DNA from: CAZONU01 sp965370045 | GTDB lineage: Bacteria > Planctomycetota > SZUA-567 > JAKLDR01 | Direction: 5' to 3' | Length of the DNA stretch: 56,080 nucleotides | Assembly (NCBI GenBank): GCA_965370045.1 | Contig: CBDUSI010000011.1 | Span: 1-56,080, forward strand | Notes under the pieces: generated by a model | The model's input: only the letters and a program-made list of their open reading frames with translations | Database searches by the model: none | What the model was told of the DNA's origin: nothing | Part shown: positions 49,028 to 56,080 of the stretch, one piece after another | How positions within the stretch are numbered: the stretch's first letter is position 1 | Layout: every line of letters begins with the position of its first letter | Position numbers and translations under genes: made by a program

Positions 49028-50745
49028 TGAGAATACTGCTGACCGCCCGAGGCCCGAAGCTGGCCCGGCACATAATCCAATTGGCACGCGACATCGGCCG
49101 CGGGCATGACGTGGCCGTCGTGGCCTACAATCCCTACATGCTCCAGATGCTCAGAGAGGCGGGGATACTCTCCTACAGCCCGCGGGCGCTGGCACTGAGC
49201 AGTCGCCGGGCGACGCAGGCCATCGAACGCCAACTGGCCCGGGAGCATCCCGAGAAGGCCGTTTACCTGGGCCTGCCCCTCTGGGAGTTGGTTCACGCCG
49301 AGCGCGTCCGGAGCCGCGTCGAGGGCCGCTCCGGAACCTCCGGGCCTTTCATCAGGCGGGCGCTTGAGGCCGTCCTGGGGGCGCAGGCCATCCTGGACGA
49401 CTTCCAGCCGGACATAGTTGCGGTCTGGAACGGCAACATAGTCGAAGCCCGCGCCTTTCGGGAGTTGGCCCTCCGCGCCGGTGCGGGGGTGCAGTTCCTG
49501 GAGCGGGGCCTTCTGCCGGGGTCGCTGGTCGTTGACCCCCGGGGCGTCAACGCCGAGAGCTTTCTGTGTTCGGGGAACGCCTGGGACGAACTGGCGTCGG
49601 CCTCCTGGGAAGAGACGGTGCTGCAGAGAGCCGGCGCCTACGTCGAGCAGAGGATGCGGACGGGGCAGAGCGTCGTCGCTCAGCCCGACATGATGCCTCC
49701 CGACGAGCTTCGGACACGCCTGGAAATCCCGGAGGACTCCACGATCATACTGGTCCCGGCGCAGATCGACTGGGACACCAACATAGTCTACAACTCTCCG
49801 GAGTTCCCGACCAACGCGGACGTGCTTCGCGAAGTGCTGGCCGTCGCGAACCAGCGGACAGGAACGTTCGTCGTCTTCAAGCGGCACCCTGAGGAGCCCG
49901 CCAACCGCGATTACCGGGGAGTCCTGGGGGAGAAGGGCAGGGCGGCAGAGGGCATCAACCTGCACTCCCTGATCGGCGCGTCCGCGGCGGTGGTGGTCAG
50001 GAACTCGACTGTCGGATTGGAGGCCGTCGCCCACGGCAAGCCGGTGGTAGTGCTGGGGCGGGCGTTGTGGTCGCACAAGGGTTTCACCTACGACTCTTCC
50101 GGCCGGGAACAGGCGAGGGAAGCGGTGCGGACGGCCCTGACCGGCGGCTTTACCGAGGAGATGCGCGCACGCGCGGCGAAGTTCTTCGCTTACCTCCTGC
50201 ACGACTATCTGTATTTCCTCGAAGGGCAGGGGGCGTTCCCGGAAGGCAACCGACGGGTTCTGAAGCGGATGCTCGGGGGGGCTTCCGCCGAGAGCCCACG
50301 CTACGGCCGGGACGCGGTCCTGCGCCAGTACCTTCCATCTGCCCGGGCGCAGGTTGAGCGTTTGTGCGCGGAAGTCGGCCGTCAGAGGGAGATGCTTCTG
50401 GCCCTCAGGGCCTCTCCTGCGAACCGCGCGTTGGTGGTCCGCGCGTGCGATCCCGACGTCTTCGAAGCCGCCGGGCGTGCTCTCGTGAAATCGGGTATAG
50501 CGCGGAGCTTCACCATCCTGGCCAGCGATTCCCGGGCGCCGGAACCTGTCGTAACGTCGGTTCTGGGCGGGTTGCGCGAGTTCCTGCTGGCGCGCTTGGG
50601 CTGCTACGGGGTGGTGGTGATCGTCTGCAATCACTCTGACAAGCTCTCGACCAAGGCCCTCTGGATGGTGCGGGCGTTGAAGGGCGCCAGAGTGCTGGTT
50701 CTGGAGGCGGGACTGGCCGCCAGCATGCTGCCCAACGGCGGATAA
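49027..50745 (+). CDS. KpsC/KpsS-like capsule glycosyltransferase (paralogue B)
   Basis: A 572-aa paralogue of the protein encoded at 45.9 kb, with the same landmarks: FLERGLLPGSLVVDPRGVN, PAQIDWDTNIVYNSPEF, VFKRHPEEP, VVVRNSTVGLEAVAHGKPVVV and HKGFTYD. It shares the C-terminal domain ending VCNHSDKLSTKALWM. The N-terminal 110 residues differ most, consistent with a different acceptor. The ATG overlaps the GT4 stop (TAATG). It is the last intact gene of the cluster. Confidence 0.78.
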   Translation: MRILLTARGPKLARHIIQLARDIGRGHDVAVVAYNPYMLQMLREAGILSYSPRALALSSRRATQAIERQLAREHPEKAVYLGLPLWELVHAERVRSRVEGRSGTSGPFIRRALEAVLGAQAILDDFQPDIVAVWNGNIVEARAFRELALRAGAGVQFLERGLLPGSLVVDPRGVNAESFLCSGNAWDELASASWEETVLQRAGAYVEQRMRTGQSVVAQPDMMPPDELRTRLEIPEDSTIILVPAQIDWDTNIVYNSPEFPTNADVLREVLAVANQRTGTFVVFKRHPEEPANRDYRGVLGEKGRAAEGINLHSLIGASAAVVVRNSTVGLEAVAHGKPVVVLGRALWSHKGFTYDSSGREQAREAVRTALTGGFTEEMRARAAKFFAYLLHDYLYFLEGQGAFPEGNRRVLKRMLGGASAESPRYGRDAVLRQYLPSARAQVERLCAEVGRQREMLLALRASPANRALVVRACDPDVFEAAGRALVKSGIARSFTILASDSRAPEPVVTSVLGGLREFLLARLGCYGVVVIVCNHSDKLSTKALWMVRALKGARVLVLEAGLAASMLPNGG

Positions 50746-50783
50746 GGGACTGGCTGGCTCTTGCGCTGGACGTGCCCGGTCGC

Positions 50784-50800
50784 ATTGGTCTGACCCCAAT
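50784..50800. repeat. REP-like palindrome
   Basis: ATTGG-TCTGACC-CCAAT resembles palindromic sequences containing GGGGTCAGA found at the ends of elements linked to REP-associated transposases. No transposase is nearby. It lies between the glycan cluster and a truncated gene. Confidence 0.35.
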
Positions 50801-50850
50801 CGTTGTACCACCCATTAAGACGGACTTAGGCAGACAGAAGCGCCTCAGGC

Positions 50851-51408
50851 GCCGGCGGGGCCGACGCGCTCGGCGGCGTGGTCTGCGGCGAGGTCTGCGG
50901 CGAGGGCGATCTCATCAAGCGGATATACCACTTCCGGGAGATCAACGGGGCCAGCCTGCATCCCATGGCCGCCTACTTGCTGCTGCGCGGTCTCAAGACG
51001 CTGGCTCTGCGGGTCGGGCAGCAGAGCGCCGGCGCGCAGCGCATCGCCGAGTTTCTGGGGTCCCGCCCGGAAGTGGAGGCGGTCTTCTACCCGGGGTTGC
51101 CCTCGCACCGGCATCACCAGGTGGCCGCCCGGCAGATGTGCGGCTTTGGGAGCATGCTCAGCTTCTCGTTGAAGGGGGGCTTTGAGGCCGTCAAGGAGTT
51201 CCTGCCGCGCCTCAGGCTCGCGCACCTGGCGGCCAACCTCGGCGCGGTGGAGACGCTGGCCGGCCCGCCGGCGGCCACCAGCCACGTGGAGTGCACCGCC
51301 CGGGAGCGCGCCGCGCTGGGCATCCCCGAGGGACTGGTCCGCTACTCGGTGGGCATCGAGGATCCCGAGGACCTGCTGGCCGACCTGGAGCAGGCGTTGG
51401 GAGACTGA
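50851..51408 (+). pseudogene. 5'-truncated Cys/Met metabolism PLP enzyme (MetB/cystathionine gamma-lyase type)
   Basis: Only the C-terminal half of a cystathionine-type PLP enzyme remains: GADALGGVVCGE...LIKRIYHFREINGASLHPMAAYLLLRGLKTL ... GFGSMLSFSLKGG ... AHLAANLGAVETLAGPPAATSH ... GLVRYSVGIEDPEDLLADL. Similarity begins just after where the PLP-binding lysine would be, so the remnant cannot bind cofactor normally. An in-frame TAG lies at 50827. A 12-base tandem repeat (GTCTGCGGCGAG twice) adds a VCGE unit. A GTG at 50878 could start a 176-aa protein but no ribosome site is evident. I regard it as a decayed gene. Confidence 0.82.
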
Positions 51409-51450
51409 GGCCGACCGGGCCGCAGGATAATATTGACTACCGCACTACAA

Positions 51451-51465
51451 GACCCGTTGGGGGTC
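51451..51465. terminator. Weak hairpin between convergent genes
   Basis: GACCC-GTTGG-GGGTC forms a 5-bp stem in the 70-base gap between the PLP-enzyme relic and the lipoprotein gene. On the minus strand it is followed by TTGT only. Confidence 0.3.
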
Positions 51466-51477
51466 GCCGAGCCTCTT

Positions 51478-52047
51478 CTAGAAAGCGATGAACACGCTCA
51501 GGCCCACGCTGGCGGCCCAGGCGGACTGGTCCTGGTCCCCGTCGTAGCCCGCCCAGCCGTGCAGGTCACCGAAGGCCTCCACCCCCGCGTACCGCGAGAA
51601 CTGGTAGCCTACGCCCATGCGGGTGACGGCGCCCAGGCCAAAGGTGTCCCGCTCCTCGCCCTCGTAGTCCATGAACAGCAGGCTCCAGCCCAGCCCGTAG
51701 CGGAAGTAGACCGGCGGGCCGTCAATCCCCAGTCGCTGGGAGACCATCGCGTCCAGCCAGTAGCAGCGCAGGTCCCGGTCGCCGCTGCGCGTGTTGAGCG
51801 GCAGGTAACTGAAGGCCGCGAGTACGTCCCCGGTGCCCCCCTCGGAGGCGTACCGCGAGAAGGCCAACTCCCTGCCCATGTCGCCGTCCATCTCGATCTT
51901 GCTGTGCATATTCGTCCGCTCGATGTGAATAAGGGGCCGCACGGACGCCAGCACCGAGGACTGCTGGCTGTACGGCGGCCCCATCTCCCTGCAGCCCGCC
52001 GCGCCCAGCGCCAGGGCCGCGGCCCCCAGAAGCAATATTGACCTCAT
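51478..52047 (-). CDS. Small outer-membrane-like lipoprotein, unknown function
   Basis: A 189-aa protein with signal MRSILLLGAAALALGAAG and a lipobox Cys19 (GAAGC). The mature part alternates hydrophobic and polar residues, as in short beta-strands (VYFRYGLGWSLLFMDYEG, LGAVTRMGVGYQFSRYAGVEAFGDL) and ends in Phe (SVFIAF), a feature of outer-membrane barrels. A combination of lipobox and barrel-like strands is uncommon; the Cys may be incidental. AGAAGGGAGAAACGG precedes the ATG, and an inverted repeat CGAGAA-AGCTA-TTCTCG (52067-52083) lies just upstream. I do not recognise a named family. Confidence 0.6.
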   Translation of the reverse strand: MRSILLLGAAALALGAAGCREMGPPYSQQSSVLASVRPLIHIERTNMHSKIEMDGDMGRELAFSRYASEGGTGDVLAAFSYLPLNTRSGDRDLRCYWLDAMVSQRLGIDGPPVYFRYGLGWSLLFMDYEGEERDTFGLGAVTRMGVGYQFSRYAGVEAFGDLHGWAGYDGDQDQSAWAASVGLSVFIAF

Positions 52048-52183
52048 CCGTTTCTCCCTTCTCAGTCGAGAAAGCTATTCTCGCCCTCCCGGGTCCGCGC
52101 GCAAGTCCGCTTCACGCGCTCCCGGCACGGGGTTCGAAGTCAGGTTGATCGAGTGGTACGACCGAGGCGCGCGGCCGCGGCGT

Positions 52184-53632
52184 TCAGCCCGATGAGCCGG
52201 CCAGCGTCCAGGGCGCGCCCGCCGAGCCCAGGTCCTTGATCCGGGCGATGAACTCCGCGTTGCTTCGCCACCAGCGCTTGGCGTGCTTGCGGGCGTAGGC
52301 GGTTATGATCGAGTTGGTGAACTCGAAGCGCAGGAACTGCCTGACCACCTGGCGCTTGCTGTAGAACTTCAGCGTGGCCTTGAGCTGCTCCACCTGCAGG
52401 TCGTAGACCGACATCCGCCCGGGGCGGTAGACCACGTGATTGCCGTCGTACAGCCGCCAGTCGTCGAGGATGATGCGCCCCTCGCGGACCAGGTCCTGGT
52501 AGTGGCGGGTGCCCGGCAGGGGGGTGAGGATCAGGAACTGCACGGTCTGGATGCGGTTGCGCAGCGCGAAGCGCGCCGTCTCGCGGACCGTCTCGGCGGT
52601 GTCGGTGTCCGCGCCCAGCACGAACATCCCGTGGATGTTGATGCGGTTGCGGCGGAAGGCGCGGAGGCTCGTCTCCATGTCCTCCACGGTCTGGCCCTTG
52701 TTGTAGTCGGTCAGCGTCTCGGGGTTTACCGACTCCAGGCCGATGTAGACGATGTCACAGCCCGCGCGGGCCATTTTCTCGACCAGCTGCTCGTCGCGGG
52801 CGATGTCCGCGCGGACCTGCGCCGACCACCGGAAAACCGGGCCCTCCGCGATCAGGGCGTCGAGCAGTTCGTGGGTGCGCTTGGGGTTGGCGCAGAAGTG
52901 GTCGTCATAGAAGAAAACGTGCCGGCCGGCCAAGTCGTGGCGGCGCAGCTCGGATATCACCCGGTCCACGCTCTTGAAGCGGTAGCAGCGCCCGAACATG
53001 GGGGTCACCGAGCAGAAGGAGCAGTCGTAGGGGCAGCCCCGGCTGGTCATCACCGGGATGATCTTGCGCTTGAAGTGCCCGTGAAAGCGGGCCTTCATCA
53101 GATCGAAGTCCGGCGCGGGCAGCGCGTCGAGGTCCCGCACGAACTCCGGCCGGTCGTTGTGATGCACCTCCCCGTCCGCGTCGCGCCAGGAGAGCCCCTT
53201 GACCGCCGCGGGGTCGCAGCGCCCGTCGATGGCCTCGACCGCCCGGAGGATCCACTCGTCGGCCTCCCCGCGGAAGGCCCAGTCGCAGTGTTCCATGGCC
53301 TCGTCGGGCAGGAAGGTCACATGGGGACCGCCCATGAAGACCCGCACCCCGCGGCGGCGCAGGTCGTCGGCCAGCCGGTAGGCGCGCGGCGCGGTGGAGG
53401 TCACCGTGGAGATGCACACCAGGTCGGCGCTGGCGACCTCGCCCATGCCCAGTGGCCAGATGTCCTCGTGATAGCAGGCCGTCTCGTAGCCGGCGTCCCG
53501 AAGGATGGTGGCCAACAGCACGCAGCCCAGGCGCGGCAGTCGGAAATGGCTGAAGATGTGGAAGCCCGGCGAACCGGGCTCCACGAAGTGGATGCGCTTG
53601 ATCCGGTCCGCGGCCCCGGTGTCCTTGACCAT
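52184..53632 (-). CDS. B12-binding-domain radical SAM protein
   Basis: A 482-aa class B-like radical SAM enzyme. An N-terminal Rossmann cobalamin-type domain (about 12-140; VCISTVTSTAPRAYRLADDLRRRGVRVFMGGPHVTFLPDEA) is followed by the radical SAM core with Cys200, Cys204 and Cys207 in CPYDCSFC. FYDDHFCANPKRT and YIGLESVNPETL are typical of BchE/HpnJ-like members. The substrate cannot be told from sequence; relatives act on lipids, hopanoids, tetrapyrroles or phosphonates. It has its own extended -10 promoter candidate and is divergent from the nitronate monooxygenase gene. Confidence 0.87.
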   Translation of the reverse strand: MVKDTGAADRIKRIHFVEPGSPGFHIFSHFRLPRLGCVLLATILRDAGYETACYHEDIWPLGMGEVASADLVCISTVTSTAPRAYRLADDLRRRGVRVFMGGPHVTFLPDEAMEHCDWAFRGEADEWILRAVEAIDGRCDPAAVKGLSWRDADGEVHHNDRPEFVRDLDALPAPDFDLMKARFHGHFKRKIIPVMTSRGCPYDCSFCSVTPMFGRCYRFKSVDRVISELRRHDLAGRHVFFYDDHFCANPKRTHELLDALIAEGPVFRWSAQVRADIARDEQLVEKMARAGCDIVYIGLESVNPETLTDYNKGQTVEDMETSLRAFRRNRINIHGMFVLGADTDTAETVRETARFALRNRIQTVQFLILTPLPGTRHYQDLVREGRIILDDWRLYDGNHVVYRPGRMSVYDLQVEQLKATLKFYSKRQVVRQFLRFEFTNSIITAYARKHAKRWWRSNAEFIARIKDLGSAGAPWTLAGSSG

Positions 53633-53687
53633 GCTGCTTCTCCGTTGACGGCGCTGCGGTATTCGTTACCGGGCGCGAAACGCCGGA

Positions 53688-53696
53688 ATTGTATCA
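53688..53696 (-). promoter_or_regulatory. Extended -10 promoter candidate for the radical SAM gene
   Basis: TGATACAAT on the minus strand combines a TG extension with a 5/6 match to TATAAT, 56 bases before the ATG. No good -35 is present, as is usual for extended -10 promoters. Confidence 0.4.
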
Positions 53697-53839
53697 TCCG
53701 GGTGAGGCGAAAGCCACCGCCTAATCCCTTTTTGCCGTATCCATCCGGATTCCCGGCCTGTAGGGCCGGTGGGCGGGGATTCGCCGCCGCCGGCTCCAGC
53801 GCATCAGAACACGAGACTGTCCTTGAACAGAGAGCTCGG

Positions 53840-55342
53840 ATGGAGACAATGGTCGCCCGTGAGGGTCGTACGCGCGGCCCGGAGGAGTCATCTGGGAAAT
53901 GTCGAGTTGAGGTCCAGCAGGCCGCGGTGAATCTTCCCCCGATCATACAGGGTGGCATGGGTGCCGGCGTCTCCACCTGGAGGCTCGCGCGGGCCGCAGC
54001 CAGGCAGGGCCTGCTGGGCACCGTGTCCGGCACCGGCCTGGATTCAATCCTGGCCCGCCGCCTGCAGCTCGGCGACCCTCAGGGCGATGTGCGCCGCGCG
54101 CTGGAGGCTTTCCCCTGCCAGGAAACCGCCGCGCGCGTCGTCGACGAGTTTTTCATCGAGGGCGGCAAAGCCCCGGACTGCGCCTTCAAGCCCGCGCGCG
54201 TCCTCAGCGGACAGCGTACCGGTGATCGCGACGACCTCCTGGTGCTCTCCAACTTCGTGGAGGTCTACCTCGCCAAGGAAGGCCACGACGGCCTGATCGG
54301 CATCAACCACCTCCACAAGATACAGACGCCCATGCTCCCGTCGCTCTACGGCGCCATGCTCGCAGACGTGGACGTGGTGGCCGTGGGCGCGGGCATTCCC
54401 AGGGAGATCCCCAGCATCCTCGACAAGCTGGTCCGGCACGAACCCGTGGATTTCGACATCCAGGTGCTCGGCGAGACCTCGGCCGGCCCCCACAAGCTGC
54501 ACTTCACACCCAACGAGATACTCAAGGACCCCGCTGGCGATCTCAGGCGCCCGATGTTCTTCCCTATTGTCGCCTCGGTTACGTTGGCCAACATGCTCGT
54601 CAAGAAAACCACCTCGACGATCGAAGGCCTGGTTATAGAGGGGCCTACCGCCGGGGGACACAACGCGACGCCCCGCGGCCGGATGCAGCTCACCGACGCC
54701 GGCGAGCCCATCTACGGCAGCCGCGACGAAGTGGACATCGAAGCCATCCGCAAGCTGGGCCTTCCCTTCTGGGTCGCCGGTTCCTGCGGCAGCCCCGAGG
54801 AGCTGGCCCGGGCCAGGACGGCCGGCGCGGTGGGCATCCAGGTCGGCTCTCTCTTCGCCCTCTGCGAGGAGTCCGGCCTGACCACCGAGATCAAGCACCA
54901 GGCCATGGAGATGTGCTGCGGCGAGGGACTGCGCGTCTTTACCGACCCGGTGGCCTCGCCCACCGGCTTCCCGTTCAAGGTGCTCTGCCTTCCGGGCACC
55001 AACTCGGAGCGCGAAACATACGAAAAACGCGGCCGCGCGTGCGACCTCGGTTACCTGCGCAAGGCCTACGAACGCCCGGACGGTACGCTAGGCTGGCGCT
55101 GCCCCGCCGAGAACCCCAAGGCGTACGTCCTCAAGGGCGGCAAAGCTGATGACACCGTCGGGCGCAAATGCCTGTGCAACAGCTTGCTCGCCAACATCGG
55201 CCTGGCGCAGGTGCGCGGCAACGGCCGCGTGGAACTGCCGCTGGTAACCTGCGGCGACGACACCTTGAGGATACGCGGAATCCCCAGGGACGGCCGCAAG
55301 CTCTACACCGTCGCCGACGTGGCCAAGTACCTCCTGTCCTGA
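53840..55342 (+). CDS. Nitronate monooxygenase family flavoprotein
   Basis: An FMN-dependent TIM-barrel enzyme of the 2-nitropropane dioxygenase/nitronate monooxygenase family, oxidising alkyl nitronates or acting as an enoyl-reductase-like partner. Motifs are PPIIQGGMGAGVSTWRLA at the start, VIEGPTAGGHN in the middle, then WVAGSCGSPEELARA and VGIQVGSLFALCEESG for FMN-phosphate binding. The start is unsure: ATG 53840 gives 500 aa with a 29-residue unaligned head, whereas GTG 53927 begins exactly at the family's N terminus. A long in-frame extension further upstream is a shadow of the radical SAM gene. A conserved cysteine-bearing tail (GRKCLCNSLLANIGL) is kept. Confidence 0.82.
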   Translation: METMVAREGRTRGPEESSGKCRVEVQQAAVNLPPIIQGGMGAGVSTWRLARAAARQGLLGTVSGTGLDSILARRLQLGDPQGDVRRALEAFPCQETAARVVDEFFIEGGKAPDCAFKPARVLSGQRTGDRDDLLVLSNFVEVYLAKEGHDGLIGINHLHKIQTPMLPSLYGAMLADVDVVAVGAGIPREIPSILDKLVRHEPVDFDIQVLGETSAGPHKLHFTPNEILKDPAGDLRRPMFFPIVASVTLANMLVKKTTSTIEGLVIEGPTAGGHNATPRGRMQLTDAGEPIYGSRDEVDIEAIRKLGLPFWVAGSCGSPEELARARTAGAVGIQVGSLFALCEESGLTTEIKHQAMEMCCGEGLRVFTDPVASPTGFPFKVLCLPGTNSERETYEKRGRACDLGYLRKAYERPDGTLGWRCPAENPKAYVLKGGKADDTVGRKCLCNSLLANIGLAQVRGNGRVELPLVTCGDDTLRIRGIPRDGRKLYTVADVAKYLLS

Positions 55343-55581
55343 GCCCGGTTCCCGGAACTCAGACAGCTTGCGGGTGAGCGCCTGGATTCGCGAGTTCATG
55401 GCCGCATACTTCCAAGCATGGAACGTGACGCATGCCGGGGAGGCAGTCAAGCGATTTGCACCGCGCAGGCGGCCGGAACTCTAATCCCAAGTGGCCCAAT
55501 CAAGCCCGATAAGGCAGGCCGCTTCCTTCAGGGCGTCGGGGGCCGCGTCAGGGGCCTGCTGGACTCCAGCGGCGGCCGCCG
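55343..55581. other. Intergenic region with possible transposase relic
   Basis: No intact gene. On the minus strand 55370-55450 encodes FHAWKYAAMNSRIQALTRK, which resembles the C-terminal NSKIQ-type segment of some transposases. The rest shows nothing I recognise. A CCGG-TTC-CCGG hairpin lies just after the nitronate monooxygenase stop. Confidence 0.25.
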
Positions 55582-56080
55582 CTACCCGCCTTCGCCGGCG
55601 GCCTTCAGGCCCTTGCGGATCTGCTTGGGGATCTCGTCGGTTTTCAGATAGTCCAGCATGGTGCGAAAGCGGTCGTCCATGGCCATCTTGAAGTCGTCGC
55701 TGCCCACGATCTTCTGGAGCAATTCATCGGCCATGGTCTCGGGCACCACGGCGGCCACCGTGTCGGGGTCGGTGGGCGTGGTCTCGTCCTCGGCGCGCAG
55801 CATGCGCGTGTGGGTGACCTCCCGGCGGCCGGCGAGCTGCTCCACCGAGGCCTTGAGCTGCTCCTGCAGCTCGCCGCCGCGGATCATTTCCAGGACCACG
55901 TCCTGCACCTGCACCTCGATGCGCGCGGCGAGCTCATCGCGGTCGAAGCCGCCGGTCTCCTCGCGGATGAGCCCGCGCAGGGCGGCATCGGCCCGACCCG
56001 CCTGCTGGTCGGCCTCGATCCCCTCCAGGCGCTCCAGCGCGCTGTTCAGCGCGGCCTCCGCGCCAGCCTTGACCTCGTCG
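55582..56080 (-). CDS. Unrecognised helical protein, 5' end outside the window
   Basis: The frame is open from the window edge to a stop at 55582, giving at least 165 residues of the C terminus. The sequence is charged and predicted helical (ALERLEGIEADQQAGRADAALRGLIREETGGF, then VQVQDVVLEMIRGGELQEQLKASVEQL). Cysteine and transmembrane segments are absent, so it is probably cytoplasmic. I do not recognise the family; the beginning of the protein is needed. Confidence 0.7.
   Translation of the reverse strand, partial: DEVKAGAEAALNSALERLEGIEADQQAGRADAALRGLIREETGGFDRDELAARIEVQVQDVVLEMIRGGELQEQLKASVEQLAGRREVTHTRMLRAEDETTPTDPDTVAAVVPETMADELLQKIVGSDDFKMAMDDRFRTMLDYLKTDEIPKQIRKGLKAAGEGG

Noticed and set aside
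50878..51408. A short functional PLP protein starting at GTG 50878
   Set aside because: It lacks the PLP lysine and the entire N-terminal domain of the family and has no ribosome site.
52283..53839. Long upstream extension of the nitronate monooxygenase frame
   Set aside because: It lies antisense to the radical SAM gene and has no relation to the family; the real start is near 53840 or 53927.

Overview
This is a gene-dense, high-GC bacterial window that looks like a member of the Planctomycetes-Verrucomicrobia-Lentisphaerae (PVC) group or a relative. The reasons are inferential: an ECF sigma factor of the 'GWLFRTA' type with a long extracytoplasmic C-terminal extension, a Ser/Thr kinase with an FHA domain, and many secreted PQQ-type beta-propellers mixed with sialate O-acetylesterase, CE15-like esterase and polysaccharide lyase genes. 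TAG is used as an ordinary stop codon here. No phage, plasmid or CRISPR functions were seen.

Region 1 (1-11.4 kb, minus strand) is a housekeeping operon of ten genes. It reads from nadA through a PLP-homeostasis gene (yggS), a three-subunit HcnABC/sarcosine-oxidase-like dehydrogenase, pruA (P5C dehydrogenase), proC, an FHA Ser/Thr kinase, a DUF167 gene (yggU) and punA, and closes with a hairpin terminator at 10-31. The multi-subunit flavoenzyme sits beside both pyrroline-5-carboxylate genes and no PutA-type enzyme is present. I read it as a proline or hydroxyproline dehydrogenase rather than cyanide synthase.

Region 2 (11.5-37.1 kb) is an accessory glycan island. It opens with a sigma factor fused through one membrane segment to a CE15-like esterase. 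Five paralogous double beta-propeller proteins follow (13.6, 18.2, 20.7, 26.4 and 28.8 kb). They are interleaved with a DUF4091/GH-like protein, a pectate-lyase-like protein carrying HEAT repeats, an FN3-like alpha/beta hydrolase, a two-domain esterase and a sialate O-acetylesterase. Three of these genes share a nearly identical 5' leader and lipoprotein signal sequence. One copy has a TAG nonsense codon in the signal, and the lyase gene is preceded by the relic 3' end of a lost propeller gene. A 65-bp dispersed repeat lies upstream of two of the genes. This island is the best candidate for an undescribed system: a membrane-tethered sigma-esterase next to a duplicated propeller/esterase surface apparatus.

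Region 3 (37.1-38.8 kb) holds a tRNA-Asp with its own promoter and terminator, a membrane dipeptidase, and an intergenic control region.

Region 4 (38.8-50.7 kb, plus strand) is a surface-glycan export cluster. It contains a winged-helix regulator with a sugar-nucleotide-like Rossmann domain, an ABC-2 permease and a Wzt-type ATPase, a sulfotransferase, an FrhB-like iron-sulfur protein, a polysaccharide pyruvyl transferase, a TylF-type methyltransferase, two paralogous KpsC/KpsS-like glycosyltransferases and a GT4 glycosyltransferase. Most neighbours overlap by a few bases. The products would build, sulfate, pyruvylate and methylate a polysaccharide and export it by the ABC route.

Region 5 (50.8-56.1 kb) is mixed. 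It holds a 5'-truncated Cys/Met-metabolism PLP gene relic, a small outer-membrane-like lipoprotein, a B12-type radical SAM protein, a nitronate monooxygenase, and the 3' end of an unrecognised helical protein that runs off the window.
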